Notes: generated by a model not told the origin, from the letters alone. Shown: positions 41,737 through 50,617, counted from the stretch's first letter. The stretch: 64,000 nucleotides of DNA from Actinoplanes xinjiangensis (GCF_003148685.1 NZ_QGGR01000021.1:101419-165418); one strand, 5' to 3'. Program-made: numbers and translations.

Positions 41737-42843
41737 ATGTTCTTCACATCGCATTTCAATAATCCGAAACAAGGCCGCAAAGATGGATACGCCGCATCAC
41801 TGCTGGAGAAGATCGCGAAGGAGAGCATCACCACCACCGGTGCCCGCCACATCCTCGACTCCGTCCAGGCGAACATCTTCGTCGCAGACCTCTCCCTCGC
41901 CATCATCTATGCCAACCCCAAAGCGATGCGGACCCTGGAACTAATCGGCCCCGAGATCGAAAGGGTCTTCGGAGTACGGATATCTGATGTTCTGCACGGC
42001 AGCATCCACCGCTTTCACAAGGACCCCGGCCGCATCGACCGGATTCTCACCGACCCGGCCTTCGAACCCCGTGACGCGGCCTTCACGTTCGGGTCCATCA
42101 CCCTCGACACGCACATCAACCAGGTGAAGGACGAGCAAGGCACGGTGGTCGGCTACGTGGTGGCATGGGAGGACGTGACCGCCCTCAGAGAAGCCGAAGA
42201 ACGCACCCGGGCGTTAACCGGGCAGCTCGGGCAGACCCTGACGACGATCGGGGACGCCAGCACGTCGCTGCACTCGGTGGCAAGCGCCATGGAACAATTG
42301 TCATCGACGGTTTCCGAGATCGCCCGCAGCGAGAGCCGGGCGTCCGAGGTGGTAGCCGAAGCGGTCACCGCCATCGATGCCGCGACCAGCACGATGACAC
42401 GGCTTACCGACGCGTCGGGAAGAATCGACGAGGTGGTCAGCACCATTTCCCAGATCGCACGGCAAACGAACCTCCTGGCACTGAACGCGACGATCGAAGC
42501 CGCCCGGGCCGGCATCGCCGGTAAAGGGTTCGCGGTCGTCGCAGGTGAGGTCAAAGACCTGTCCAGTGCCACACAGGCGGCAACCGAACGCATCGGCCAT
42601 CTCATCGTCAACGCACAAACGCTGAGCGGCGTCGCCGGTAACGAGATCGCCAAGATCGCTGCGATTGTGGACGCGGTCCGGGCGAATCAGAGCTCGGTCG
42701 CCGCCGCGGTGGAGGAACAGACCGCCACCAATCAGGAGATCACCCGCAACCTGACGACCGCAGCAAGCAACGTCCTCGCCGTCACCGATGACTTGGCAGC
42801 CTTCCTTGACACGACTTCCAACCGAGAACGATCGCACGGATGA
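41737..42843 (+). CDS. Soluble PAS-domain methyl-accepting chemotaxis protein
   Basis: About 368 residues, no membrane segment. A single PAS domain (ILDSVQANIFVADLSLAIIY to ISDVLHGSIHRFHKDPGRID and VVGYVVAWEDVTALREAEE) is joined to a cytoplasmic signalling domain with hairpin IARQTNLLALNATIEAARAG and GKGFAVVAGEVKDLSS. The signalling domain is short, so it may form small arrays or act on a kinase directly. ATG 41737 with AGGGGG six bases upstream is chosen over ATG 41695. It is divergent from devR and could sense redox or oxygen through a PAS cofactor; that is inference. Confidence 0.9.
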   Translation: MFFTSHFNNPKQGRKDGYAASLLEKIAKESITTTGARHILDSVQANIFVADLSLAIIYANPKAMRTLELIGPEIERVFGVRISDVLHGSIHRFHKDPGRIDRILTDPAFEPRDAAFTFGSITLDTHINQVKDEQGTVVGYVVAWEDVTALREAEERTRALTGQLGQTLTTIGDASTSLHSVASAMEQLSSTVSEIARSESRASEVVAEAVTAIDAATSTMTRLTDASGRIDEVVSTISQIARQTNLLALNATIEAARAGIAGKGFAVVAGEVKDLSSATQAATERIGHLIVNAQTLSGVAGNEIAKIAAIVDAVRANQSSVAAAVEEQTATNQEITRNLTTAASNVLAVTDDLAAFLDTTSNRERSHG

Positions 42844-43305
42844 ACGACCGCTGCCGACCGGCCGCGGGATCCACCGCCGGCTCGCGGTGAAGCACAACAG
42901 ATCCTCCGGCAGTGGAACAACGCCTTCATCGGTCTGATCGCGCACCATCTTGCTGCACCTCTGCTTCAGCGGCGTTCTACCGTGCAGTTCCTCGCCGTTG
43001 CCTTACCCTGAGCGGTAGGTGTGCCGGGAAGTCTGGTCGGCGGTTCCACAGCCGCGCCTACCCGAGAGTTCGTCATGCCTGTTTCGCTCCTTCACCACTG
43101 CCCGGCCGACCAACCAGGCAATGCGCCGTCTGCGTATCGGCAAGCCGCTGACCGCCTTTCCCACTGTCACGGTGAAACATCTGGTCTCGACGTCAACCGG
43201 TCAGGCCGCCCTCGGCCCCGCTGCCTGAGACGAGCACCCGGGCAGAACCGCCAGCCACGCCCGTTCGCTGCGTGAAACGCCCCGTGACGCGCTGAGGAAT
43301 ATGCG
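42844..43305. other. Intergenic region without a supportable gene
   Basis: About 460 bases. Plus-strand frames at 42912-43151 and 43021-43275 are open, but they lack ribosome sites, and their products (Ser/Arg/Pro/His-rich) show no pattern. I see no box or strong hairpin. Confidence 0.4.
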
Positions 43306-43566
43306 ATGGCCATCTACTATATCGAATTCCCTGATGCCGTTTCTTCGCCGGACGATATTCGGCTCGCTGTGCGGGTGGCAGAGCAACTGGAAAACCAGTT
43401 GCCGAACCGAGGCCGCCGCATTGTGGTGGAGGTGCAGAACCGGATTGTAATCTTGCGAGGCGAGGCTCCCTCGGCACAGTTCTTTCACCTGGCCGGCCAA
43501 ATCGTCTGGAAGACACCCGGTGTTGCCGACCTGTCGAATCAGCTGATTGTTCAGCCGCCACCATGA
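43306..43566 (+). CDS. Small BON-like domain protein
   Basis: About 86 residues: LAVRVAEQLENQLPNRGRRI, VVEVQNRIVILRGEAPSAQF, FHLAGQIVWKTPGVADLSNQ. The pattern strand-turn-strand with xGxV, helix, then GV-x-x-V/L-x-N matches a BON domain, here alone and without a signal peptide. Related in layout to the BON halves of the CBS-BON proteins. GAGGAA precedes ATG 43306. Its end overlaps the convergent SRPBCC gene by 16 bases. Confidence 0.75.
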   Translation: MAIYYIEFPDAVSSPDDIRLAVRVAEQLENQLPNRGRRIVVEVQNRIVILRGEAPSAQFFHLAGQIVWKTPGVADLSNQLIVQPPP

Positions 43567-44270
43567 TGAGCGGGCGTCCCGGCTTGGAACGACGACGACG
43601 GCTGCGTCGACAATCCGCTGCCGGGAGTATCTGGACCTGGCGGGACGCGGGGCCTGATGCGTGACGTGGTGCGTTCGGTACGTTCTTTGATCCCGAGAAG
43701 CATCCGCCGCTCCATGATCAGGCTCCCCGGTTCCATCACGAACCGAGTGACCAGTCGGCTGGCCCACGAGGCCGCGGGAGCCGCGATGCGGTTGCGGCTG
43801 AGAAGGCGTGTCTTTCCTGGGCTATCCGGGCGAAGGTGAAAAGTCCAGACCCAGTTGCCGTCCTCGGAGCAGAAGCTGAGGGTCTGTTCGGGTTCGAAGA
43901 TCTCGACGCGCATGCCGGGCCCGTCCGGCCCCAATGGCAGTACTTCGCCGACTGCCAAGTGCTGGAACTGTGGGAGGATCTCGTCGGCGCTATGCATACC
44001 GAGACCGAAGAGGTTCTCGATCCAATCGTAGGTATAAGCACCGCCACGGCCACTGCCCATCTGCACCAACCACGGCCACACCGCTGCCGGCGGGGCGTCG
44101 ATAATTACGGCGCGGGTGGACTGCAGGTCCGGTTCGGTGAGTAGTTCGTCGCCGGGTAGAGGGGCGGCCGCTTCTTCGAGCGTGGCGCCCCAGGTGAGAT
44201 ACCACCGGCGGGCGGGCGGCGAGTACGCCGCGACGGCCACGCAGGCGGCGATGATCCACGGGAATCTCAT
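43551..44270 (-). CDS. Membrane-anchored SRPBCC (START-like) protein
   Basis: About 239 residues. An N-terminal hydrophobic segment (FPWIIAACVAVAAYSP) is followed by RWYLTWGATLEEAAAPLPGD and STRAVIIDAPPAAVWPWLVQ, then GRGGAYTYDWIENLFGLGMH, LPLGPDGPGMRVEIFEPEQT and WTFHLRPDSPGKTRLLSRNR, the usual hydrophobic-pocket SRPBCC layout. The last 40 residues are disordered and overlap the opposing BON-like gene. ATG 44268-44270 overlaps the stop of the ADH remnant (ATGA), as though it once followed an intact dehydrogenase in an operon. Confidence 0.82.
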   Translation of the reverse strand: MRFPWIIAACVAVAAYSPPARRWYLTWGATLEEAAAPLPGDELLTEPDLQSTRAVIIDAPPAAVWPWLVQMGSGRGGAYTYDWIENLFGLGMHSADEILPQFQHLAVGEVLPLGPDGPGMRVEIFEPEQTLSFCSEDGNWVWTFHLRPDSPGKTRLLSRNRIAAPAASWASRLVTRFVMEPGSLIMERRMLLGIKERTERTTSRIRPRVPPGPDTPGSGLSTQPSSSFQAGTPAHHGGG

Positions 44271-44500
44271 AACGACAGCACCACCTTCAGCGCTCCGATG
44301 TCGGCCAGGTGCCCGCCGGCGGGCACAAGCGTGGGGCACGGTCCGCGGGTTTGCGGCGCGCCGAACTCTTTCGAGATCACATCGACGCCGAGCACGACGG
44401 TGTGTGCCGAGTGGAGCTGTGCGGTGACGACTGTGACGAGCCCGATCCGGCCGGCTGCGACCCGCACGGCGGTGTCGCCGGGTCGGTCCTGTCCTTTCAT
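44267..44500 (-). pseudogene. Zinc alcohol dehydrogenase remnant with large internal deletions
   Basis: ATG 44498-44500 with GGGAGGAACGCC upstream starts MKGQ, like the intact ADH (GGAGAGGAACG, MKGL). The product then jumps to PGDTAVRVAAGRIGLVTVVT, equivalent to PGDTVVVVGAGPIGLAAIIT of the ADH at 18289-19326, and further to CPTLVPAGGHLADIG, equivalent to CTTLVRPGGTVANIG. Both zinc sites are lost. The frame stayed open (77 residues) and is still coupled to the SRPBCC gene, so it may serve only as a leader. Confidence 0.65.
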
Positions 44501-44562
44501 GGCGTTCCTCCCGCCGTAGTCGACTCCGGTTCCACACTGTTCCGGCCGCCACCGCTCCAGCA

Positions 44563-44576
44563 GGGGCGTTCGGCCC
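44563..44576. promoter_or_regulatory. Perfect DevR-type box between the ADH remnant and ppdK
   Basis: GGGGCGTTCGGCCC, full match, 74-87 bases before ppdK (plus strand) and 63-76 before the ADH remnant (minus strand). Confidence 0.72.
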
Positions 44577-44649
44577 TACTGGACGAGCCGGTCGCAGGTC
44601 TACCAACGAGAGAGAGGACTGACCACGAGCCAACGAGGGCGAGGATCGG

Positions 44650-47310
44650 ATGTCCAGGTATGTGTACGACTTCATCGAGGGCAACAAGGACCTCAAGGAT
44701 CTGCTCGGCGGGAAGGGCGCCAACCTGGCCGAGATGACCCGGATGGGTCTGCCGGTTCCGCCCGGCTTCACCATCAGCACCAAGGCGTGCCGTGAGTATC
44801 TGCGCACCGGCTCGATGCCGGCGGGCCTGCTCGACGAGGTCACGCAGCATCTGCGGATGGTCGAGGAGAAGATGGGAAAGCCACTCGGGGACACGCACGA
44901 TCCGCTGCTCTTGTCGGTGCGCTCCGGTGGGAAGTTCTCCATGCCCGGCATGATGGAGACGATCCTCGACATCGGGCTGCGGGACGCGAATGTCGCCGCG
45001 CTCGCCCGGCACAGTGGCGACGAGCGGTTCGCGTGGGACTCGTACCGGCGGCTGATCCAGATGTTCGGCAAGACCGTCTTCGACGTTCCCGGCGACGAGT
45101 TCGAGACGGAATTGGCGGCGGCTCGCGAAGCCGCGGGTGTGCGGTCGGACGCCGACCTGACCGCCGCACAGTTGCAGGACGTGGTCGGCGCGTACAAGAA
45201 GGTCTTCCACGCCCACACCGGCCGCGAGTTTCCGCAGGCGGCGCACGAGCAGTTGATCCTGGCCATCGCATCGGTCTTCGAATCCTGGAACGCCGAGCGG
45301 GCCGTGCTCTACCGGCGGCAGGAGCGGATTCCGCAGGATCTGGGCACGGCGGTGAACGTGATGGCGATGGTGTTCGGCAATCGCGGTGAGGATTCCGGGA
45401 CCGGGGTGGCGTTCACCCGTGACCCGGCGACCGGGAGGCGTGGCGTCTACGGCGATTACCTGCGCAACGCGCAGGGTGAGGATGTCGTGGCCGGGATCCG
45501 CAACACGATGAGCCTGGACGACCTGGCCACGATCGACCCGGAAGCCCACCGCCACCTGTTGTCGATCATGGCAAAGCTGGAGGAACGCTATCGCGACCTG
45601 TGTGACATCGAGTTCACGATCGAGAACGGGAAGCTGTGGATGCTGCAGACCCGGGTCGGCAAACGGACCCCGGCCGCCGCATTCGTGATCGCCGGGCAAC
45701 TCGTCGACGAGGGAACCATCACGCTCGACGAGGCGCTGCAACGGGTCACCGGTGAGCAGCTCGCCCACCTGATGTTCCCGAGCTTCGACACTGCGGCCGC
45801 GCCGGCGCCGCTGGCCACGGGAGTTCCGGCTTCACCGGGTGCGGCGGTGGGCGCGGTCGTCTTCGACTCCGCTGCGGCGGCCGCCGCGACCGGGCCGGTC
45901 ATCCTGGTGCGCCGCGAGACCAACCCCGACGACCTGCCCGGCATGATCGCCGCGCAGGGCATCCTGACCAGCCGCGGCGGGAAGACCTCCCATGCCGCGG
46001 TGGTCGCCCGCGGCATGGGCAGGACCTGCGTCTGCGGCGCCGAGGGCCTCGAGATAGGTGCGGACTCCTTCACCGTACGCGGGCAGGTGATCCATGCCGG
46101 CGACGTCATCTCCGTCGACGGCACCACCGGCCACATCTTCGCCGGGTCCGTGCCGGTGCGGCCCTCCCCCGTCGTGCGGTACTTCGAGGGCGAGCTGTCC
46201 CCCATGGGCGACCCGCTACTCTCCGCCGTTCAGCGGCTCATGGCCCACGCCGATCACACCGCGCGTCTCGGCGTGCACGCCAACGCCGACACCGGGCTCG
46301 ACGCCGAACGGGCACGCCGGTTCGGCGCGACCGGGGTGGGCCTCTGCCGTACCGAGCACATGTTCCTCGGCGACCGCCGCGTACTTGTCGAACGGCTGAT
46401 CCTCGCCACCGACGACGCCGAGCGCGATGCCGCCCTGGCGGCGCTGCTGCCGTTGCAGCGGGCCGACTTCGTTGAACTGTTCACCGCGATGGACGGCCTG
46501 CCGGTGACGATCAGGCTGATCGACCCGCCGTTGCACGAGTTCCTGCCCCCGCTGGAGGAACTGACCGCCCGCGTCGCCCGCGCCGAGGCCCTCGGTGAGG
46601 ACCCTGGCCGCGACAGCGCCCTGCTGACGGCCGTCCGCCGCATGCACGAGGCCAACCCGATGCTCGGACTGCGCGGCGTACGTCTCGGCCTGGTCGTCCC
46701 CGGCCTCTTCGCCATGCAGGTCCGCGCCATCGCGGAGGCCGCCGCGGCGCGGGTCGCCGCCGGCGGCGACCCGCGCCCGGAGATCATGATCCCGCTGGTC
46801 GGTGCGGTTCAGGAACTCGAGACGGTACGGGCGGAAGCCGAGTCCGTGCTGGCCACGGTGACCGGTACGCCGCCGATCCGGATCGGCACCATGATCGAGG
46901 TCCCGCGCGCTGCCCTGACCGCCGGCGAGATCGCCGAACACGCCGACTTCTTCTCCTTCGGCACCAACGACCTCACCCAGATGACGTGGGGATTCTCCCG
47001 CGACGACGTCGAAGGCGCGTTCTTCGGCCGCTATCTGGAACTCGGCATCTTCGCCACCTCACCGTTCGAGACCCTCGACACCGGCGGCGTCGGCGAACTC
47101 GTCCGCACCGCCGTGGAACGCGGCCGGGCCGCCCACCCGGGCCTGATCACCGGCGTCTGCGGAGAACACGGCGGCGACCCCGCCTCGATCCACTTCTTCC
47201 ATCACGCCGGCCTCGACTACGTCTCATGCTCCCCGTTCCGCGTCCCGATCGCCCGCCTCGAAGCCGGACGGGCCGCCACCACCGCGGCCGCCGCCTCGGA
47301 CAGCAGATAG
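44650..47310 (+). CDS. ppdK: Pyruvate phosphate dikinase
   Basis: Interconverts pyruvate, ATP and Pi with phosphoenolpyruvate, AMP and PPi. 886 residues, the normal length. ATP-grasp start DLLGGKGANLAEMTRMGLPV PPGFT-type (ends VPPGFTISTKA); phosphohistidine domain with His about 448 in SRGGKTSHAAVVARGMG; PEP/pyruvate barrel with FFSFGTNDLTQMTWGFSRDD and the C-terminal ITGVCGEHGGDPASIHFFHH holding the catalytic Cys. It would allow gluconeogenesis from pyruvate or PPi-based energy saving under oxygen limitation. GAGGATCGG precedes ATG 44650 and a perfect DevR-type box is 74 bases upstream. Confidence 0.97.
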   Translation: MSRYVYDFIEGNKDLKDLLGGKGANLAEMTRMGLPVPPGFTISTKACREYLRTGSMPAGLLDEVTQHLRMVEEKMGKPLGDTHDPLLLSVRSGGKFSMPGMMETILDIGLRDANVAALARHSGDERFAWDSYRRLIQMFGKTVFDVPGDEFETELAAAREAAGVRSDADLTAAQLQDVVGAYKKVFHAHTGREFPQAAHEQLILAIASVFESWNAERAVLYRRQERIPQDLGTAVNVMAMVFGNRGEDSGTGVAFTRDPATGRRGVYGDYLRNAQGEDVVAGIRNTMSLDDLATIDPEAHRHLLSIMAKLEERYRDLCDIEFTIENGKLWMLQTRVGKRTPAAAFVIAGQLVDEGTITLDEALQRVTGEQLAHLMFPSFDTAAAPAPLATGVPASPGAAVGAVVFDSAAAAAATGPVILVRRETNPDDLPGMIAAQGILTSRGGKTSHAAVVARGMGRTCVCGAEGLEIGADSFTVRGQVIHAGDVISVDGTTGHIFAGSVPVRPSPVVRYFEGELSPMGDPLLSAVQRLMAHADHTARLGVHANADTGLDAERARRFGATGVGLCRTEHMFLGDRRVLVERLILATDDAERDAALAALLPLQRADFVELFTAMDGLPVTIRLIDPPLHEFLPPLEELTARVARAEALGEDPGRDSALLTAVRRMHEANPMLGLRGVRLGLVVPGLFAMQVRAIAEAAAARVAAGGDPRPEIMIPLVGAVQELETVRAEAESVLATVTGTPPIRIGTMIEVPRAALTAGEIAEHADFFSFGTNDLTQMTWGFSRDDVEGAFFGRYLELGIFATSPFETLDTGGVGELVRTAVERGRAAHPGLITGVCGEHGGDPASIHFFHHAGLDYVSCSPFRVPIARLEAGRAATTAAAASDSR

Positions 47311-47319
47311 GAAACCCCC

Positions 47320-47664
47320 ATGACCACCATCCTCGACCGGCGATCCGATCTGGTCACCGTGCGCGCCGGGCGGCGGGAGATCGGGGTGTACGCCGTCGGC
47401 ACCGACCGGACCACATTCGTGCCTGCCGTCGATGTCACCGCCATCGTGCTCGCCACGTTGGCGACCGCCACTCTGACCGCGACGGCAGTGGCCGTCGCGG
47501 TCGCCGTGCGCCGGCAACCGGCCGTCGGCGCTGTCACCATGGGCCCCGGTGGGTGGGTCAGCGTCAAACGCGGCTCCTGCCCACCATTGCGGGCGGGGCG
47601 GTCGCAGCCACGGCCGTGGTGGGCGCACGCCCTGCGGGCACACCGCCTGGTCGCCGAGCGGTGA
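47320..47664 (+). CDS. Small single-helix membrane protein downstream of ppdK
   Basis: About 114 residues: an N-terminal polar part (VTVRAGRREIGVYAVGTDRT), one transmembrane helix (AIVLATLATATLTATAVAVA), then a Gly/Trp/Arg-rich tail. ATG 47320 is nine bases after the ppdK stop and has AGGAAA upstream. It ends in a GTGA overlap with the next gene, so the three genes form an operon. Function unknown. Confidence 0.65.
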   Translation: MTTILDRRSDLVTVRAGRREIGVYAVGTDRTTFVPAVDVTAIVLATLATATLTATAVAVAVAVRRQPAVGAVTMGPGGWVSVKRGSCPPLRAGRSQPRPWWAHALRAHRLVAER

Positions 47665-48422
47665 CCACGGCCAGTGGGCTGTCCGTGGTCGTGCGGACGT
47701 CGTTGCTTCATCGCATGATGATCATCCGGGAGCTCACCGGGGAATGTCGAAGGGCTGCCCGGCTTGGTGACTGCCGTCTGCCGTCGATCGTGGAACGCGA
47801 CACCGAAGCCGCTGTCGTCGGCATCGTCGCAGCGCTCGGTCCGCTCGACACGTTGGCGGTATCAGCGGGACCGCCAGCATGGCGACTCTCCGGTCCTAGG
47901 ACGGACTCCCGGGCCGCACCGCTGACCATATGGCTGGACGATCGGGCCACCCAGGACACGGGTCAGAGTCTGTCGGCGCTCTTCTCTCGCCTGCAAGGTT
48001 CCACGGTGCCCGAGGTTCAGGACGTCGCCGGAATAACCGTGGACGGTGGGGACGTCGAGGCGGTGCTGGTGGCCGCCCGCCACGCCGCGCACCTGGCCCG
48101 CGTGCACGTACCGCAGCTGTTGCAGTTGGTGAACGGCGGACCGGAAGGCTCCCATGATCCCATCGCCGCGCTGTCGTGCAGGCTGATGCGTGATCGTCAA
48201 CTCGACGACAATGCCTTGGGCGCGATCGGCCGGGATGCCCGGCGTGTCGCGGTGGCCTTGTCGGCGGTGGACCTCCGGCCGGCCGCCCGCCCCGGCCGGC
48301 CGGCCGTATCGCACGGGCTGCAGGTGGGTCCGCAGTTCCTGCAGGACTTCGCCGCATACGTCCGACAGCTCAGCTCGGCGTCGCCGCTCCTGCCCGGGAT
48401 CGCCGATCCGGTACGGGGTTGA
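47661..48422 (+). CDS. Unknown protein, third gene of the ppdK unit
   Basis: About 253 residues, soluble. GTG 47661 overlaps the previous stop (GTGA). Segments include IVERDTEAAVVGIVAALGPL, LTIWLDDRATQDTGQSLSAL, ITVDGGDVEAVLVAARHAAH and GLQVGPQFLQDFAAYVRQLS. Codon bias is good. I recognise no domain. The frame is open far upstream inside ppdK, but that part is a shadow of ppdK. Confidence 0.65.
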   Translation: MTTASGLSVVVRTSLLHRMMIIRELTGECRRAARLGDCRLPSIVERDTEAAVVGIVAALGPLDTLAVSAGPPAWRLSGPRTDSRAAPLTIWLDDRATQDTGQSLSALFSRLQGSTVPEVQDVAGITVDGGDVEAVLVAARHAAHLARVHVPQLLQLVNGGPEGSHDPIAALSCRLMRDRQLDDNALGAIGRDARRVAVALSAVDLRPAARPGRPAVSHGLQVGPQFLQDFAAYVRQLSSASPLLPGIADPVRG

Positions 48423-48449
48423 GCAATTCCTCCGTCTCGGCCAACGGCA

Positions 48450-48486
48450 TCGGCCCCTGTCCCGCAAGGGCGGGTAGGGGCCGATC
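48450..48486. terminator. Bidirectional hairpin between convergent genes
   Basis: ATCGGCCCCTGTCCCGC (48450-48466) pairs with GCGGGTAGGGGCCGAT (48471-48486) apart from one small internal mismatch. It lies between the convergent ppdK unit and gap, serving either direction. Confidence 0.65.
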
Positions 48487-48506
48487 GGTTGCGGGAGTCG
48501 TCCCGG

Positions 48507-49526
48507 TCAGTTGTGGCTGGCGAACTGACGGGTCAGGTCGACGAGCCGGCTCGTGTAACCCCACTCGTTGTCGTACCAGCCGAACACCTTCGCCAGCCGG
48601 CCCTGTGCCTGAGTGAGACGTGAATCGAAGACGCAGGAGGCCGGATCGCCGATGATGTCGGCCGACACGATCGGCGCCTCGGTGTAGCGGATGATGCCGT
48701 GCATCGCCCGGCCCGGAGCCGACGCGTCCGCGACGGCATCGTTGATCTGTTCCGTGGTCGTGTCGGTGGCGAACACCAGAGTCAGGTCGCTGATCGAGCC
48801 GTCGACGACGGGAACCCGCAAGGCGACACCGTCGAGCCGCCCGGCCAGTTCGGGAAGCACCAGACCGACCGCTTTGGCCGCGCCGGTGCTGGTCGGAATG
48901 ATGTTGACCGCGGCGGCGCGGGCACGGCGCGGGTCCTTGTGCGGAGCATCCAGGATGTTCTGGTCATTGGTGTAGGCATGCACGGTGGTCAGGTAACCCT
49001 GCTCGACACCGAACGCACGATGCAGGACGGCGAGCAGCGGCGCCACACAGTTGGTAGTGCAGGAGGCCGCGGACACGATCTGATGCCGGACCGGGTCGTA
49101 GGTGTCGGCGTTGACCCCCGGAACCAGGGTCGCATCGACGCCCTTGCCTGGCGCGGAGATCAGCACGCGGGAGGCGCCTGCCTTCAGGTGCAATGCGGCG
49201 TCGTCACGGGTCCGGAGTTTGCCGGTCGCCTCGATCACCAGGTCGACGCCGAGGTCTCCCCACGGAAGGCTTTCCGGTGTCCGGCGGGAGTAGACCGGGA
49301 TGCTGTGCCGGCCGACGGCCAGCACATCGTCGTTGTGGCCGACCTCGGCGTCGAGGCGGCCGAACGTGGAGTCGTATTCCAGCAGGTGAGCAAGAGTCGC
49401 GGTGTCGTACAGGTCGTTGATCGCGACCACCTGAAGTTGCTGGCCGGCCGGATCCTCGGACACCAGGCGGCGCAGGAAGTTCCGGCCGATCCGGCCGAAC
49501 CCGTTGATGGCAACACGGTAAGTCAT
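48507..49526 (-). CDS. gap: Glyceraldehyde-3-phosphate dehydrogenase
   Basis: About 339 residues. NAD-binding start YRVAINGFGRIGRNFLRRL; catalytic SAASCTTNCVAPLLAVLHRA with the active-site Cys; inorganic-phosphate and substrate loops HAYTNDQNILDAPHKDPRRA and IIPTSTGAAKAVGLVLPELA; closing WYDNEWGYTSRLVDLTR. ATG 49524-49526 has GGAGG upstream. Its position in the dormancy island next to ppdK, rather than with pgk and tpi, suggests a stress-regulated isozyme. A perfect DevR-type box is 58 bases upstream. Confidence 0.96.
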   Translation of the reverse strand: MTYRVAINGFGRIGRNFLRRLVSEDPAGQQLQVVAINDLYDTATLAHLLEYDSTFGRLDAEVGHNDDVLAVGRHSIPVYSRRTPESLPWGDLGVDLVIEATGKLRTRDDAALHLKAGASRVLISAPGKGVDATLVPGVNADTYDPVRHQIVSAASCTTNCVAPLLAVLHRAFGVEQGYLTTVHAYTNDQNILDAPHKDPRRARAAAVNIIPTSTGAAKAVGLVLPELAGRLDGVALRVPVVDGSISDLTLVFATDTTTEQINDAVADASAPGRAMHGIIRYTEAPIVSADIIGDPASCVFDSRLTQAQGRLAKVFGWYDNEWGYTSRLVDLTRQFASHN

Positions 49527-49583
49527 CGTTTCCTCCAGCCTTTCGTCACCGTCAGCCTCGCCCCGACGGACTGACACCGGCCA

Positions 49584-49597
49584 GGGCCCAACGGCCC
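49584..49597 (-). promoter_or_regulatory. Perfect DevR-type box before gap
   Basis: GGGCCCAACGGCCC (reverse GGGCCGTTGGGCCC), full match, 58-71 bases before the gap start codon. Confidence 0.75.
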
Positions 49598-49626
49598 CTC
49601 AGCCCGACTTCTCCCCGGTGGTCAAG

Positions 49627-49640
49627 GGGCCGTTGGGCAC
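49627..49640 (+). promoter_or_regulatory. DevR-type box before the ABC exporter
   Basis: GGGCCGTTGGGCAC, one mismatch, 66-79 bases before ATG 49706. Together with the box at 49584 it makes a divergent gap/ABC control region. Confidence 0.62.
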
Positions 49641-49705
49641 TGACCCGCGCCGGGTGACGAGCGGACACTCGACAGTGGCTTTGCATGCCGCTGGGAGGGT
49701 CAGCG

Positions 49706-50617
49706 ATGGACGCCATCACAGTCACCAATCTTGTCCGTAGCTACGGGACGGTCCGAGCCGTCGACGGCGTCAGCTTCACTGTCGGCCACGGCGAGATATT
49801 CGCTCTGCTGGGCCCGAACGGGGCAGGGAAGACGACGACCGTCGAAATTCTCGAGGGCTTCCGTACCCGGGATTCCGGTGAAGTCCGTGTGCTCGGCCAG
49901 GACCCGGTGACCGGTGGCCGCGGCTTCCGCGAGCGGATCGGTATCGTCCTGCAGTCGGCGGGTTTCGAGGAAGAGTTCACCGTTCGCGAGCTGTTGCGTC
50001 TGCAGGCCACCCTCTATCCACGCCGGCACGATCCCGACGAACTCATCGGCCTGGTGGAACTGGTCGACAAACGCAACACCCGCGTCAAAGCGCTCTCCGG
50101 AGGACAACGGCGCCGCCTCGACCTGGCCCTGGGCCTGGTCGGCGCGCCGGAGCTGCTGTTTCTGGATGAACCCACCACCGGCTTTGACCCCGCCGCCCGT
50201 CACCGCGCCTGGGCGCTGATCGGCCGGCTGCGTGATCTCGGTACGACGGTTCTGCTCACCACCCACTATCTGGAGGAGGCGCAGGAACTGGCGGACCGGG
50301 TGGCCGTGCTGCGGTCCGGCCGACTCGTCGCGATCGGCAGCCCCGACGAGCTGCGCGGCGATGGTGGTGCGCCGGCCACGATCAGCTTCACCCTGCCGGT
50401 CGGCGTCGACCCCGGCGACCTGCCGTCACTGTCCGGGGAGATCCACACCGGAGGTCACACCGCCCGGGTACGCACCCACGCAGGCGTTGTGGATCTGCAG
50501 GCACTGACCAGCTGGGCAGTCGAGGCCGGGCACGGCCTCGATGACCTCACCGTGTCGCCGCCGACCCTGGAAGAGGCCTATCTGGAACTCACCGGGGAGG
50601 CCGGACATGACCGTTGA
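49706..50617 (+). CDS. ABC exporter ATP-binding protein
   Basis: About 303 residues. Walker A LLGPNGAGKTTTVEIL near residues 38-50, Q loop GIVLQSAGFEEEFTV, signature VKALSGGQRRRLDLALGL, Walker B LLFLDEPTTGFDPAARH and switch His LLTTHYLEEAQELADR, then a C-terminal DrrA-like regulatory part ending LEEAYLELTGEAG. GGGAGGG is six bases before ATG 49706. It overlaps the permease gene by 11 bases. Such pairs export drugs or lipids. Confidence 0.95.
   Translation: MDAITVTNLVRSYGTVRAVDGVSFTVGHGEIFALLGPNGAGKTTTVEILEGFRTRDSGEVRVLGQDPVTGGRGFRERIGIVLQSAGFEEEFTVRELLRLQATLYPRRHDPDELIGLVELVDKRNTRVKALSGGQRRRLDLALGLVGAPELLFLDEPTTGFDPAARHRAWALIGRLRDLGTTVLLTTHYLEEAQELADRVAVLRSGRLVAIGSPDELRGDGGAPATISFTLPVGVDPGDLPSLSGEIHTGGHTARVRTHAGVVDLQALTSWAVEAGHGLDDLTVSPPTLEEAYLELTGEAGHDR

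Noticed and set aside
43551..45266. Reading the SRPBCC frame as a 571-codon gene
   Set aside because: Everything upstream of ATG 44270 is antisense to ppdK and has Ser/Arg/Pro-rich content; the SRPBCC protein with its membrane anchor starts at 44270.
46986..47660. Upstream half of the open frame ending at 48422
   Set aside because: It lies inside ppdK and the next small gene and is Arg/Pro/His-rich; only the part from GTG 47661 behaves as coding.
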